DNA of 64,000 nucleotides, taken from the NCBI GenBank assembly GCA_021774785.1, contig JAJFIQ010000006.1, forward strand, positions 248,001-312,000. Direction: 5' to 3'. Position numbers and translations under genes: made by a program. The notes under the pieces are model-generated. The model did no database searches and was not told the origin of the DNA. It worked only from the letters and a program-made list of their open reading frames with translations. Source of the stretch: Emcibacter sp. (GTDB taxonomy: Bacteria; Pseudomonadota; Alphaproteobacteria; Sphingomonadales; Emcibacteraceae). Shown in pieces: positions 42,984 to 52,385 of this stretch. How positions within the stretch are numbered: position 1 is the first letter of the stretch; each line of letters begins with the position of its first letter.

Positions 42984-43009
42984 TACACAAATATTCCCAT
43001 TATTATATT

Positions 43010-44356
43010 TTAGTTATTATTTATGTCCGGGTCTTCTGCCCCAGGTCCATTTTGCAGTATTTGCGCCAATTGCGCATAACCTTCTTCCAAGGTACTGCAT
43101 TCAGACTTTTGCTGCGCCATGAATTCTTCCAACGCAGGATGAAAATGAATCGCATCGTCAACCTCCTGGTTTGCACCAGGCCGATAAGCACCAAGGCGAA
43201 TCATTTCTTCCATATCATTATAGTCTGCTAAATATTTACGAGTGGTAACCAAAAGATCATTTTGTTCCTTATTGTTACATCCGGGCATGGTACGGGATAT
43301 GGACCGCAAAACATTGATGGCCGGAAAACGGCCCCGCTCGGCAATGGCACGATCAAGAATGATATGGCCATCCAAGATGCCCCGCACTGCATCGGAGATA
43401 GGTTCATTATGATCATCGCCTTCCACCAGAACCGCAAATAATCCGGTGATGGAACCCTTATCAATGCCCGGCCCGGCCCGCTCCAGCAATCTGGGAAGCT
43501 CTGAAAATACGGTCGGGGTATAGCCTTTACTGGCCGGGGGTTCCCCACCTGCAAGACCAATTTCCCTTTGGGCCATAGCAAAACGAGTCACGCTGTCCAT
43601 CAGGCATAGAACATCCTTTCCCTGATCACGAAAATATTCACTGACCGTTAAAGTAAGAAAAGCAGCCTGACGCCGCATGAGCGCTGTCTCATCTGAGGTT
43701 GCCACAACAACGACACTGCGGGCCAATCCCTCTTCCCCAAGATCATCCTCAATAAATTCCTGAACCTCGCGACCCCGTTCCCCGATCAGGCCAATGACCG
43801 AAACATCAGAGCGGGCATAACGGGCAAACATGGACAGAAGAATTGACTTGCCAACGCCGGAGCCAGAAAAAATCCCCATACGTTGCCCCTTGCAACATGT
43901 GACAAAAGTATTCAACGTACGAACTCCAAGGTCAATCTTGTCCCCGACCCGGTTACGTAAGTGAGCCGCCGGCGGTTGGGCACGAATAGGATAGGCTTCG
44001 GGTCCGGACTTGATAGGACCCTTGCCATCAATAGGCTCACCCATGGCATTAACCACCCGGCCCAGCCATTGACTTGAAGGATGAACAACTGGTGTTTCGC
44101 CCTCCACAAAAGCCTGACATCCAACCCCGACCCCTTCCAACATGGAATAGGGCATAAGCAGGGCACAATCCGACTTGAAGCCGACTACTTCACAGGGAAT
44201 GATTTTTTCCTGACGCGACAAAAGATTAACGCGAGCACCAATACTCAGAGAATGCTGAGCCCCGGCAACTTCAACCAGAAGCCCCTGAACACCAACAACC
44301 CGGCCATAAAAACGCCAGGCATGCATTCTTTCAATTTCTGCCTTTAACGTATACAC
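43010..44356 (-). CDS. fliI: Flagellar export ATPase FliI
   Basis: A 448-aa F1-beta-like ATPase driving flagellar type III export. Walker A is [12 protein letters not shown] near 165-176, then [19 protein letters not shown], Walker [37 protein letters not shown]-like region (here [17 protein letters not shown]) and the C-terminal [20 protein letters not shown]. The GTG at 44356 has a GAGG site five bases upstream, and an internal ATG at 44326 is the alternative. It is divergent from ctrA and shares that intergenic region. Confidence 0.95.
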   Translation of the reverse strand: MYTLKAEIERMHAWRFYGRVVGVQGLLVEVAGAQHSLSIGARVNLLSRQEKIIPCEVVGFKSDCALLMPYSMLEGVGVGCQAFVEGETPVVHPSSQWLGRVVNAMGEPIDGKGPIKSGPEAYPIRAQPPAAHLRNRVGDKIDLGVRTLNTFVTCCKGQRMGIFSGSGVGKSILLSMFARYARSDVSVIGLIGERGREVQEFIEDDLGEEGLARSVVVVATSDETALMRRQAAFLTLTVSEYFRDQGKDVLCLMDSVTRFAMAQREIGLAGGEPPASKGYTPTVFSELPRLLERAGPGIDKGSITGLFAVLVEGDDHNEPISDAVRGILDGHIILDRAIAERGRFPAINVLRSISRTMPGCNNKEQNDLLVTTRKYLADYNDMEEMIRLGAYRPGANQEVDDAIHFHPALEEFMAQQKSECSTLEEGYAQLAQILQNGPGAEDPDINNN

Positions 44357-44691
44357 AGTGCCTCACTTCGACTCATATTAATATATTAACGCATAATACG
44401 CTAAAAATAGCCGTTATCACAGTGAAAATTGCAAAGAACAGTTATATTTTTTCTCAAATTTATTGTTAACTTAAATTTTAGGTAATAATCATTAATATCA
44501 AGATATATCAATATGTTATATGATATTTTAAAAGGGTTTTTACAACAATAACCTTAATTTTCAACCCCAAAACACCCTATATTTACTAGCTGGTTACCAT
44601 TTGTTAACCAATTGTGTTAATAATAGTTAACTAAAAGTGGTTAATAACAAAAAATTATCGTTAAATAATTAAGAAAGGCAAGAGGTAAAAA
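44357..44691. promoter_or_regulatory. Divergent fliI / ctrA control region with clustered TTAA half-sites
   Basis: Very A/T-rich 335-base spacer. Directed TTAA/GTTAAC half-sites cluster at 44594-44665: TTAC-N6-TTAAC at 44594-44608 with the half-site TTAACCAA inside it, TTAA-N6-TTAAC at 44617-44631, and further TTAA copies at 44641 and 44661. CtrA boxes are TTAA-N7-TTAAC in Caulobacter, so spacing here is one base shorter. This suggests CtrA autoregulation and control of fliJ-fliI. AGAGGT before the ctrA ATG is the ribosome binding site. Confidence 0.5.
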
Positions 44692-45390
44692 ATGCGTGTG
44701 TTACTCATAGAAGATGATCCCTCCACATCAAAAAGTATCGAACTGATGCTATCAGCAGAAGGCTTCAATATTTACTGTACGGATTTGGGAGAAGAAGGCA
44801 TAGATTTGGGGAAATTATATGACTATGACATTATCCTGCTGGATCTGAATTTGCCAGATATGCATGGTTATGACGTATTGAAAAAATTACGCCTTTCAAA
44901 AGTCACCACCCCTATTCTAATTCTATCCGGCATGGGAGAATTGGAAAATAAAGTTAAGGGACTTGGATATGGTGCCGACGACTATCTGACCAAACCATTT
45001 TATAAAGAAGAATTGGTTGCCCGGATACAGGCCATCATCCGTCGCTCAAAAGGCCACGCAGAATCTATAATCCGTACCGGAAAGCTCGCGGTTAACCTTG
45101 ATACGAAAACAGTGGATGTCAATAACCAACGCGTTCATTTAACCGGCAAGGAATATGCAATGCTGGAACTGCTATCCTTACGTAAAAGCACGACGCTGAC
45201 CAAGGAAATGTTCCTCAATCACCTCTATGGCGGCATGGATGAACCTGAACTTAAGATCATTGATGTCTTTATCTGTAAATTGCGTAAGAAATTGATGGCA
45301 ATATGTGGTGAAAATTACATTGAAACAGTATGGGGGCGCGGATATGTGCTGCGCGACCCGGAAACAAATGATGATAGTGCGGTTGCCTGA
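44692..45390 (+). CDS. ctrA: Cell-cycle response regulator CtrA
   Basis: A 232-aa OmpR-type regulator. The receiver has Asp51 in [17 protein letters not shown], the acidic pair Glu7-Asp8-Asp9 and the switch Lys in DDYLTKPF. The DNA-binding winged helix includes [36 protein letters not shown] and [10 protein letters not shown]. Nearly every segment is CtrA-specific ([24 protein letters not shown]). CtrA controls flagellar, chemotaxis and cell-cycle promoters in alphaproteobacteria. The window also holds its phosphodonor ChpT and antagonist SciP. It is followed by a bidirectional terminator facing cheR. Confidence 0.97.
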   Translation: MRVLLIEDDPSTSKSIELMLSAEGFNIYCTDLGEEGIDLGKLYDYDIILLDLNLPDMHGYDVLKKLRLSKVTTPILILSGMGELENKVKGLGYGADDYLTKPFYKEELVARIQAIIRRSKGHAESIIRTGKLAVNLDTKTVDVNNQRVHLTGKEYAMLELLSLRKSTTLTKEMFLNHLYGGMDEPELKIIDVFICKLRKKLMAICGENYIETVWGRGYVLRDPETNDDSAVA

Positions 45391-45436
45391 CAAGCCCACA
45401 TCCAACATCTCCGGTAAATTCTAAATTTACCAAAAT

Positions 45437-45472
45437 AAAAAGGCCGCCCCAATATTCTGAGGTGGCCTTTTT
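45437..45472. terminator. Bidirectional terminator between ctrA and cheR
   Basis: Inverted repeat AAAAAGGCCGCC / GGTGGCCTTTTT with a short loop, carrying A-runs on one side and T-runs on the other. It therefore reads as a Rho-independent terminator from both directions, between the convergent ctrA and cheR genes. Confidence 0.9.
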
Positions 45473-45522
45473 AACATCTACAAAAATATACTAGTTATTA
45501 CAACTTTGGCTTTACTATAAAC

Positions 45523-46362
45523 TTATCCAGCCTTACGAATCTGAGCAACATGATCAGCCGTATTATACATACCGCGCTTTCCCGGTACTGGTTTGAATTT
45601 ATCTGATAATCCCAAAACGGTTTCTGCGGCACCAAGAAACAGGGTACCATCCTCAGGCATTTGCACGCGTAGCCGGTCCAGAATATCGCTCTTTGTTTCC
45701 TGATGGAAATATATCAATACATTACGACAAAAAATCACATCGAATTTGCCAAGTGCTGCATAGTTATCCAGCAAATTATAAGGTTTGTAGGTCACCATTT
45801 TACGGATATCCTCCGAAATCTGCCACATCTCACCGGCCTGTGTGAAATATTTCATCAATAATTTGATGGGCAATCCTCTTTGGACCTCAAACTGTGAATA
45901 GATTCCGGCCTTCGCCTTATCCAGAACCTGCTGGGTCAGATCAGTCCCAAGTATCTCTATTTTCCATCCGCTTAGCTGAGCTTCCATCTCTTTCAGAATA
46001 ATTGCCAGAGAATAAGGTTCCTGTCCTGTTGAGGCGGCGGCGCACCATATACGAATTCGTTTATTTGAAGCACGGGATTTCAAAAGACCGGGTAATACAT
46101 GCTCCTTGAACAGGTCGAAGGGCGTATTGTCGCGGAAAAAGAAAGACTCATTGGTCGTCATAGCATCGGTAATTTCCCGAAGCAGATCTTCCTTACGCCG
46201 CAATCTAACCTCATTAATCAGATCATCCAGGGTTTCCATACCCTTTTTTCGTGCGATAGGGGTAAGACGGCTTTCCAGCAGATATACTTTATCTTCCGAT
46301 AGGACGAGCCCGGACCTCTCTTTCAAGATAGTGCTGAGAAGTTCAAAATCCTCTTTTCTCAT
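45523..46362 (-). CDS. cheR: Chemoreceptor glutamate methyltransferase CheR
   Basis: A 279-aa SAM-dependent methyltransferase. The N-terminal helical domain (RSGLVLSEDKVYLLESRL) precedes the catalytic domain with TNESFFFRD, the SAM motif IWCAAASTGQEPYSLAI near residues 100-116, and FDVIFCRNVLIYF. It methylates receptor glutamates for adaptation. Its ATG overlaps the cheB stop by one base (TAATG). It is the last gene of chpT-cheA-cheW-cheY-cheB-cheR. No MCP gene is in the window. Confidence 0.95.
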   Translation of the reverse strand: MRKEDFELLSTILKERSGLVLSEDKVYLLESRLTPIARKKGMETLDDLINEVRLRRKEDLLREITDAMTTNESFFFRDNTPFDLFKEHVLPGLLKSRASNKRIRIWCAAASTGQEPYSLAIILKEMEAQLSGWKIEILGTDLTQQVLDKAKAGIYSQFEVQRGLPIKLLMKYFTQAGEMWQISEDIRKMVTYKPYNLLDNYAALGKFDVIFCRNVLIYFHQETKSDILDRLRVQMPEDGTLFLGAAETVLGLSDKFKPVPGKRGMYNTADHVAQIRKAG

Positions 46363-47510
46363 TATGCCAGTCCCATCATTTTCTCTTTAATTTTTGAACC
46401 AATTTCATTTAATGGATATACTCCACTGCAAAGGCCAGCGTTGCTGACCGCCCCCGGCATTCCCCATACTACACTCGTTTTTTCATCCTGCGCGATTAAT
46501 TTACCGCCAACTTCCACCAATTTCCGACTAGCTTCAAGGCCATCATGCCCCATACCGGTTAATATAACGGCGAATACCTCAGGCCCATATAGGTCAATAA
46601 GACTTCTGAACATAGGTTCAACAGACGGACGACAAAAATTTTCTGGTTTCTCTTGATTGAGAGAAATAAACTTGATCCCAGATTTATCAACCACTGTCAT
46701 GTGATAATCACCGGGAGCCAGATAAACTTTACCATTTTCAAGCCGGTCGCCATCTTCCGCTTCCTTACAATCAAAACCAGTCGATTGGGTAAGATGTTTT
46801 GCCAAAATATTAGTAAAAGTAGCCGGCATATGCTGCGTGATTAAAATAGGTACATTTACAGAACCCAGATCCTTGAGAACCGCCAGTAACGCCTGCGGGC
46901 CACCTGTGGAACTTCCAATGGCCAATACAGAAGATTTTCCCTTGGAAAACTTGCGTTTTTCAATGCCTTTTCTGGTTTGTACTACGGGCGTGAACTGTTT
47001 ATCAATCAGACTGGTCTTGCCTTTGAAAACTTCACCACCATTTCTTAATCTACTGGCTGCGGCTATACTGATAACCTTACTGATAAGTTCTTCCTGAAAA
47101 CTCTTCGAAGAAGAAATTTCACGGTTACTTGTCGGTTTGGACACATAATCCGTAGCCCCCAAAGATAGGGCCCGCATACTGATTTCTGCATTACGGCTCG
47201 TTAATGTGGATGCCATAATAACCTTAACTTTTGGATCTATATCGAAAAACTGCGGCAATGCGGTCAGACCATCCATTATCGGCATTTCTATATCAAGAAT
47301 AATAACCTCTGGGTCATACCGTTGCATACTTGCCAGAGCCATTTTCCCATTGCCCGCTGTCCCAACGATTTTAATGGCCGGATCTTCCTCAAGCCATCTG
47401 GACATGAGCCCCCTGATTACGGCTGAATCATCGACAACCATCACTCTATATTGGCCACTTCTCGCCACTTGTCCTATACCCCTTTTATCTTTTACAAAAT
47501 TTGAATTCAT
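46362..47510 (-). CDS. cheB: Chemotaxis methylesterase/glutamine deamidase CheB
   Basis: A 382-aa protein. The receiver domain has Asp73 in VIILDIEMPIMDGL, a linker follows, and the CheB methylesterase domain carries the catalytic triad: Ser201 in AIGSSTGGPQAL, His227 in ITQHMPATFT and Asp in ILTGMGHDGLEA. It removes methyl groups placed by CheR and is activated by CheA. It starts two bases after cheY, with its ribosome binding site inside cheY. Confidence 0.95.
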   Translation of the reverse strand: MNSNFVKDKRGIGQVARSGQYRVMVVDDSAVIRGLMSRWLEEDPAIKIVGTAGNGKMALASMQRYDPEVIILDIEMPIMDGLTALPQFFDIDPKVKVIMASTLTSRNAEISMRALSLGATDYVSKPTSNREISSSKSFQEELISKVISIAAASRLRNGGEVFKGKTSLIDKQFTPVVQTRKGIEKRKFSKGKSSVLAIGSSTGGPQALLAVLKDLGSVNVPILITQHMPATFTNILAKHLTQSTGFDCKEAEDGDRLENGKVYLAPGDYHMTVVDKSGIKFISLNQEKPENFCRPSVEPMFRSLIDLYGPEVFAVILTGMGHDGLEASRKLVEVGGKLIAQDEKTSVVWGMPGAVSNAGLCSGVYPLNEIGSKIKEKMMGLA

Positions 47511-47512
47511 TT

Positions 47513-47878
47513 TTAAAGTAATCCCACCTGAGAAAACTTGGATTCAATAATTTCACGGTCGAATGGTTTCATGATATATTCATCCGCACCAGCAGAAATT
47601 GCAGCACTGATATGGCTCATATCATTTTCGGTAGTACAGAATACAACCACTGGCTTGTCACCGCCTTCTGAAGCTCTCAAAGCCTTCAGAAAATCCAGCC
47701 CGTTCATCACTGGCATATTCCAGTCCAGAAGCACAACATCTGGCAAAATTTCATGGCATGAATCTAAGGCATCTTGGCCGTCAACAGCCTCACGAATGTC
47801 AAAATCTAGTTCCTCCAGAATACGACGCGCGACTTTCCTGATCACTTTTGAATCATCTACGACTAAGCAGGATCTCAT
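47513..47878 (-). CDS. cheY: Chemotaxis response regulator CheY
   Basis: A 121-aa single receiver domain. Phosphoacceptor Asp52 is in VVLLDWNMPVMNGLDFL, the acidic pair is in VVDDS, Thr is in VFCTTEND and Lys in YIMKPF. The WNMPVMNGLDFLKALR segment is CheY-typical. Phosphorylated by CheA, it binds the FliM/FliN switch or acts as phosphate sink, and it is the only stand-alone CheY here. GGAGAAA precedes the ATG. Confidence 0.93.
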   Translation of the reverse strand: MRSCLVVDDSKVIRKVARRILEELDFDIREAVDGQDALDSCHEILPDVVLLDWNMPVMNGLDFLKALRASEGGDKPVVVFCTTENDMSHISAAISAGADEYIMKPFDREIIESKFSQVGLL

Positions 47879-47926
47879 TTTATTTTTCTCCAGGCGAAAT
47901 ATTTATCTAACTTATTATAGTTTTAC

Positions 47927-48379
47927 TTAAGCAGCCGTAGCTTGTCCAATATCAAAATTCAAAAGCTTTTCCACATCAAGAATAACCATCAGTTCGCCCT
48001 TTAGACGGAAGATACCGCCAGAGACATCTTGCCAACAGGATTCCAATGTTACGGGGTTGCGTTCAAATGAGTCTTCCGGAAAGGACATAACATCACCTAC
48101 TGAATCAATCAAAAGGCTATATGGCTCACCTTGATATTCCACAACGATGCTCATGTTTTCACCATCAGCCTCCTGTTCAGCCAGCCCAAGTCTTTTTCTC
48201 AGGTTTATGGCCGTTACAATACGGCCCCGCAGGTTCAGAACACCCGCGACAGCCGGTGGCGCTAGGGGTACAGCTGTGATGCTCTGTTCTGATAATACAT
48301 CATGTACTTCGAGAACCGGAATCCCACATAACTGACCTGCCAGTCTTATCGTTACGAAATCTCTATTTTCATTTTCCAT
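47927..48379 (-). CDS. cheW: Chemotaxis adaptor CheW
   Basis: A 150-aa single CheW domain. Landmarks are FVTIRLAGQLCGIPVLEVHDVL, AGVLNLRGRIVTAINLRKRLGL and SLLIDSVGDVMSFPED. It couples receptors to the CheA P5 domain. AGGTGAAG before the ATG is the ribosome binding site. It lies 23 bases after cheA in the che operon. Confidence 0.95.
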   Translation of the reverse strand: MENENRDFVTIRLAGQLCGIPVLEVHDVLSEQSITAVPLAPPAVAGVLNLRGRIVTAINLRKRLGLAEQEADGENMSIVVEYQGEPYSLLIDSVGDVMSFPEDSFERNPVTLESCWQDVSGGIFRLKGELMVILDVEKLLNFDIGQATAA

Positions 48380-48402
48380 TTTACTTCACCTTTATAATAA
48401 AC

Positions 48403-51400
48403 TTACGCCGCATTTTGTTTTTTGCTGATCTGATCAACGATGGTCGTCATCAATGTATCCCGTTCAAGTTTAACCACATAATCGTCAAACCCAACTTCAC
48501 GGCCTCGGGCAAAATCTTTCGGCGTATGATGAGAGGACAGGGCAATCATTGGTGTTTTCTGCCAAATGCCGCCTTCACGAACTTCTTCAGCAAAACTAAA
48601 GCCATCCATATCCGGCATCTCAATATCGCTGATAATAATGTCATAATCATTACCTTGCTCGCGAAGAGCCAGAGCCGATGCCCCACTATCCACGGCGGTA
48701 ATTTTATAGCCCGCCGCTGATAGCAATGGTTTGATCATGTTAAGGAAGAATTTACTGTCATCTATAAGCAAAATATGTGGTTTAGCTTCTTCACCTGTAT
48801 GGCCGGATGTACTAGAAGAACCTAACGTTCCGAAGGCCTTTTCAATGTAAAATGCCACATCAATCATTTCTGTCGCATGACCATTGATCACGGCTGTTCC
48901 AACCTGACCATCAATGGCTGATGAAAGTTCAATATTGATATCATCTTCAAGGATATCAATAATTTCATCCACAACAATGCCCATGGACTTATCGCCATCA
49001 GCAAATACTAAAATAGGTTGGCGGCCTTCTGTTTTTAATTGATATGTATTATCCAGACTCACCAACGGCATTAATTGACCGCGGTACTGTACTACTGGCT
49101 TACCATCTGATATTTCGATGGTTTCTACTTCAATTTCTTCCAAACGCGCAACCAACGACAGGGGAACAGCCCGACGATTATTCTCACCAGCTCTGAACAG
49201 AAGAATTGCTTCACGCTCATCAGCCGCTCTGGTCTGTTTCTCTTCCTCAGCACCGAATCCACCAGTGTCAGTTACGCTATCGCTGATTTGATTAGCAATA
49301 CCATTGGGATCAAGAATCATAATAACCTTACCATCGCCAAGAATTGTATTCCCCGCAAAGGTCTGTAAATTTCTGAGGATTGGTGCCACTGGTTTGACCA
49401 CGATTTCTTCAGTATCAAATACTTTATCTACCACAATACCAAATGTAAAAGAGCCCACCTGAGTAATTACGATATAATCATCTTTTTTCTTTTCAGATTC
49501 TTCAGTTGTTTCTTTATCCACCGCAGTCATGCCAAGGATTTCATCAAGCCGAATCAGTGGCAACAACCGATCCCTCAACCGCAATACCGGTGTGTCATTA
49601 ATATGTTCAATACTATGTTCGGAATCTTTGGATGCCCGAACCAGTTCAAGAACGCTTATCTGCGGAATGGCAAATCTGTCATCCCGGCATTTCACGATCA
49701 AAGCTGAAACAATCGCCAATGTCAGAGGGATTTTAATACTGAAGCTGGTGCCTTTTCCTTCAACGGACTTAAGATCAACCGTACCGCCAATTTTTTCAAT
49801 ATTGGTACGTACGACATCCATGCCAACACCGCGACCCGATACTGCAGTTACTTTTTCTGCGGTAGAGAAACCAGCATGAAAGACAAACATCTGAATCTGA
49901 TTGTCCGTCATTTCATCCAGTTCTTCTTCGGTCGCCAAGCCATTTTTTAAGGCCTTGGCTTTCAGTTTTTCAACGGGAATTCCCGCACCATCATCAGTAA
50001 TTTCAATGATGATATGCCCGCCTTCATGGAACGCATTCAGGCGAATGACACCTGTTTCCTTCTTACCGGCGGCAAGACGGTCTGCTGGCATTTCCACGCC
50101 ATGATCAGCGGAGTTTCGTACCATGTGCGTCAGGGGGTCTTTAATCATTTCAAGTACTTGACGGTCAAGTTCCGTATCAGCACCAAGCATCTGAAGGTCT
50201 ATTTTCTTCCCCAGTTCCAGTTGCAAATCACGGATGATGCGTGGCAATTTGGCCCAGGCGTTGCCCACAGGCTGCATGCGGGTTTTCATAACCCCTTCCT
50301 GCAATTCCGTCGTGCATTGACTTAAATGCTGCAATGGAATTGAAAATGCACTGTCATTGCTATTACGCAGAAGCTGCATGAGCTGATTTCGTGTTAAAAC
50401 CAGCTCACTAACCATTGTCATCAGGTCTTCAAGCACTTGCACATTCACCCGAATACTTTGATTGGCAAGGCTACTATCACCCGCCTTAGCATTAGCATTA
50501 GCATTAGCCGCCGCCGCTTTCTTGTCTGATTTTTTGTTTTTTGTGTTAGTTTTTTTGGCAGTTTCAGAAAAAATATTTATGGCTACATCATCATATTCCG
50601 CCAAAACGGCTTCTGCATCCAAAGAAGAAAGATCAACTTCTTCCAACACATCGCCTAATAATTTGCGAATTGTATCATTTTGCTTATCTGTAATTCCATT
50701 TGAAATGAAGGGTTCAAAAGTTGCGGAGACACTGGGTGCTTTCTCTGGTTTTCCAGCAAGATAAGCTGTGAAGAAATCGCCCATCTTTTCTTTGCTTTCT
50801 CTTGTATTAGCACCATCCAGCAAGGTTTTCACAGAAACATCGCCTAGAATACGGTTATGGAACAAATGAATAATAACTTTAATGGCATCAACGCCACCTA
50901 TGCGCGTTAGAATATCTTCCTTATCATCTTCAGCTGTTACGTCTTCCTCCTCGTCATCATCAGGACCGGGGGCAGCTGCAAAAGCCGCTTCCAATTCCTC
51001 TAATGAAACCTGCCCAGGCAAAACATTTTCAGATTGTGTAATTTCAGGCATCTCTATGGCTTCTTCTACGGGAGCATCTTCCACAGGAGAAACTGCCGCA
51101 ACAGCGTCACCATAAGCAACCTCATTCAGTAGATTGATTATTTCGGTGTCATCACCCTGTGGTTCTTCCTGTGTTTCTTCCAGTCCTGCGAGAATTTCCT
51201 TGATCCGGTCTAGGGCGGATAAAATCAATGTTACTGAATCTGACGTAACAACCAATTCCCCGTCGCGATATTTACCTAATACATTTTCACCGGCATGGGC
51301 TACTGATTCTAATCGGGGAAGTCCAAGAAAACCACAAGTCCCTTTTATGGTATGAACCAGACGAAATATATTATCCAAGATGGGTTTATTCGTCGGATCC

Positions 51401-51483
51401 TGTTCAAGGGTAACAAGTTCAACGTCTACAACGTCGATACTTTCATTGGTTTCTGTCAGAAATTCGTTTAGCAAATCATCCAT
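48403..51483 (-). CDS. cheA: Chemotaxis kinase CheA: hybrid with globin-like insert, two CheW-like domains and receiver
   Basis: A 1026-aa kinase from the ATG at 51483. Domains (approximate residues): Hpt 1-105 with His44 in LVHTIKGTCGF; acidic linker; a truncated-haemoglobin-like stretch 191-300; Ala/Asn linker; P3 dimerisation 340-410; HATPase 415-590 with HMVRNSADHG, DDGAGIP and GRGVGMDVV; CheW-like P5 590-735; a second CheW-like domain 755-885; receiver 905-1020 with Asp953 in IISDIEMPDMDGF. Canonical CheA is about 650 aa. The CheY-binding P2 domain is not recognised, and the globin-like segment occupies its place. The C-terminal receiver could act as an internal phosphate sink. A TTG at 51492 is an alternative start. 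Confidence 0.93.
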   Translation of the reverse strand: MDDLLNEFLTETNESIDVVDVELVTLEQDPTNKPILDNIFRLVHTIKGTCGFLGLPRLESVAHAGENVLGKYRDGELVVTSDSVTLILSALDRIKEILAGLEETQEEPQGDDTEIINLLNEVAYGDAVAAVSPVEDAPVEEAIEMPEITQSENVLPGQVSLEELEAAFAAAPGPDDDEEEDVTAEDDKEDILTRIGGVDAIKVIIHLFHNRILGDVSVKTLLDGANTRESKEKMGDFFTAYLAGKPEKAPSVSATFEPFISNGITDKQNDTIRKLLGDVLEEVDLSSLDAEAVLAEYDDVAINIFSETAKKTNTKNKKSDKKAAAANANANAKAGDSSLANQSIRVNVQVLEDLMTMVSELVLTRNQLMQLLRNSNDSAFSIPLQHLSQCTTELQEGVMKTRMQPVGNAWAKLPRIIRDLQLELGKKIDLQMLGADTELDRQVLEMIKDPLTHMVRNSADHGVEMPADRLAAGKKETGVIRLNAFHEGGHIIIEITDDGAGIPVEKLKAKALKNGLATEEELDEMTDNQIQMFVFHAGFSTAEKVTAVSGRGVGMDVVRTNIEKIGGTVDLKSVEGKGTSFSIKIPLTLAIVSALIVKCRDDRFAIPQISVLELVRASKDSEHSIEHINDTPVLRLRDRLLPLIRLDEILGMTAVDKETTEESEKKKDDYIVITQVGSFTFGIVVDKVFDTEEIVVKPVAPILRNLQTFAGNTILGDGKVIMILDPNGIANQISDSVTDTGGFGAEEEKQTRAADEREAILLFRAGENNRRAVPLSLVARLEEIEVETIEISDGKPVVQYRGQLMPLVSLDNTYQLKTEGRQPILVFADGDKSMGIVVDEIIDILEDDINIELSSAIDGQVGTAVINGHATEMIDVAFYIEKAFGTLGSSSTSGHTGEEAKPHILLIDDSKFFLNMIKPLLSAAGYKITAVDSGASALALREQGNDYDIIISDIEMPDMDGFSFAEEVREGGIWQKTPMIALSSHHTPKDFARGREVGFDDYVVKLERDTLMTTIVDQISKKQNAA

Positions 51484-51654
51484 AATTTTCAACCTTTTCT
51501 ACGCAACATGAATAGTTACAATCCTTCACTCTTTAACAAGATCGGGCAAATTGGTTAAAAAGCTGTAAAAAACGGTAAAATGATTAGGGAATTATAATAA
51601 AAACTTTTAAATCCTTTATCTGAACCACGCTAAAGGTGGCCAGGCTTCACAATT

Positions 51655-52290
51655 TCATCTTTCCTGATAGGCCATATGAAGTGAAAAACTTTGTTCATTA
51701 TGCTGTAAATATTCAATTTTGCTATCAAGTTTCCGGGCAACATGGGCCGCGAGAAACGCCGGAGCTGATTTAGCCTCTATATTTTCCACCGGCGCTTCGC
51801 CCAAAATTGCAAGTCGGATAGCGTCTTGAAAAATAACCTTATCCCCGTGGATGGTTACGGTAACATCTGTCACGGGTGATTGCTCATTGATCTCGATAAG
51901 TAGCTTACCCCCCCTGATCAGGGTTTCTCCGGCAACCAGAACCATATTCAGCATCAGCTTCAAGGCATCCTTATCCATGCCACCCACATTGGATTGCCAC
52001 GACAGATTAATATTTCCAGAGCCATACAGGCCGCGAATGGCATTTTCTGCTTCGCTGAGGGGAACCTTTTCACCAAAACCACCCCCGGCCCCAAAAGACA
52101 GCCGGAAAAATTTAAGTTTGGCAGAAGTTACTTCGGCACTTTGGCCCAGAAGTTTCATCACCTCGACGCGCATCACTTCATCATCTTCATCGCCCAGAAT
52201 TTCAAGTCCGTTGGCGATAGCTCCCACCGGACTGATCAAATCGTGGCAAAGACGTGAACACAACAAAGCCGAAAACTCAATATCATCCAT
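51655..52290 (-). CDS. chpT: Histidine phosphotransferase ChpT
   Basis: About 211 aa from the ATG at 52290. The signature LLCSRLCHDLISPVGAIANGLEIL places the phosphorylated His at residue 16. The rest is a degenerate HATPase-like fold (SAKLKFFRLSFGAGGGFG, DKDALKLMLNMVLVA) as in Caulobacter ChpT, which relays phosphate from CckA to CtrA and CpdR. A longer upstream start (to 52347) lacks family support. It is the first gene upstream of cheA on the same strand (about 170-base gap), so cell-cycle relay and chemotaxis genes are adjacent. cckA is not in the window. Confidence 0.9.
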   Translation of the reverse strand: MDDIEFSALLCSRLCHDLISPVGAIANGLEILGDEDDEVMRVEVMKLLGQSAEVTSAKLKFFRLSFGAGGGFGEKVPLSEAENAIRGLYGSGNINLSWQSNVGGMDKDALKLMLNMVLVAGETLIRGGKLLIEINEQSPVTDVTVTIHGDKVIFQDAIRLAILGEAPVENIEAKSAPAFLAAHVARKLDSKIEYLQHNEQSFSLHMAYQER

Positions 52291-52385
52291 GAAACAGGGT
52301 CTTTCTTTTATAAGGTGACAATTTCTTGTCTGAACATATAATACCAATCTGACAAAAACAATTAATACTTCACAGGAAAATATCC

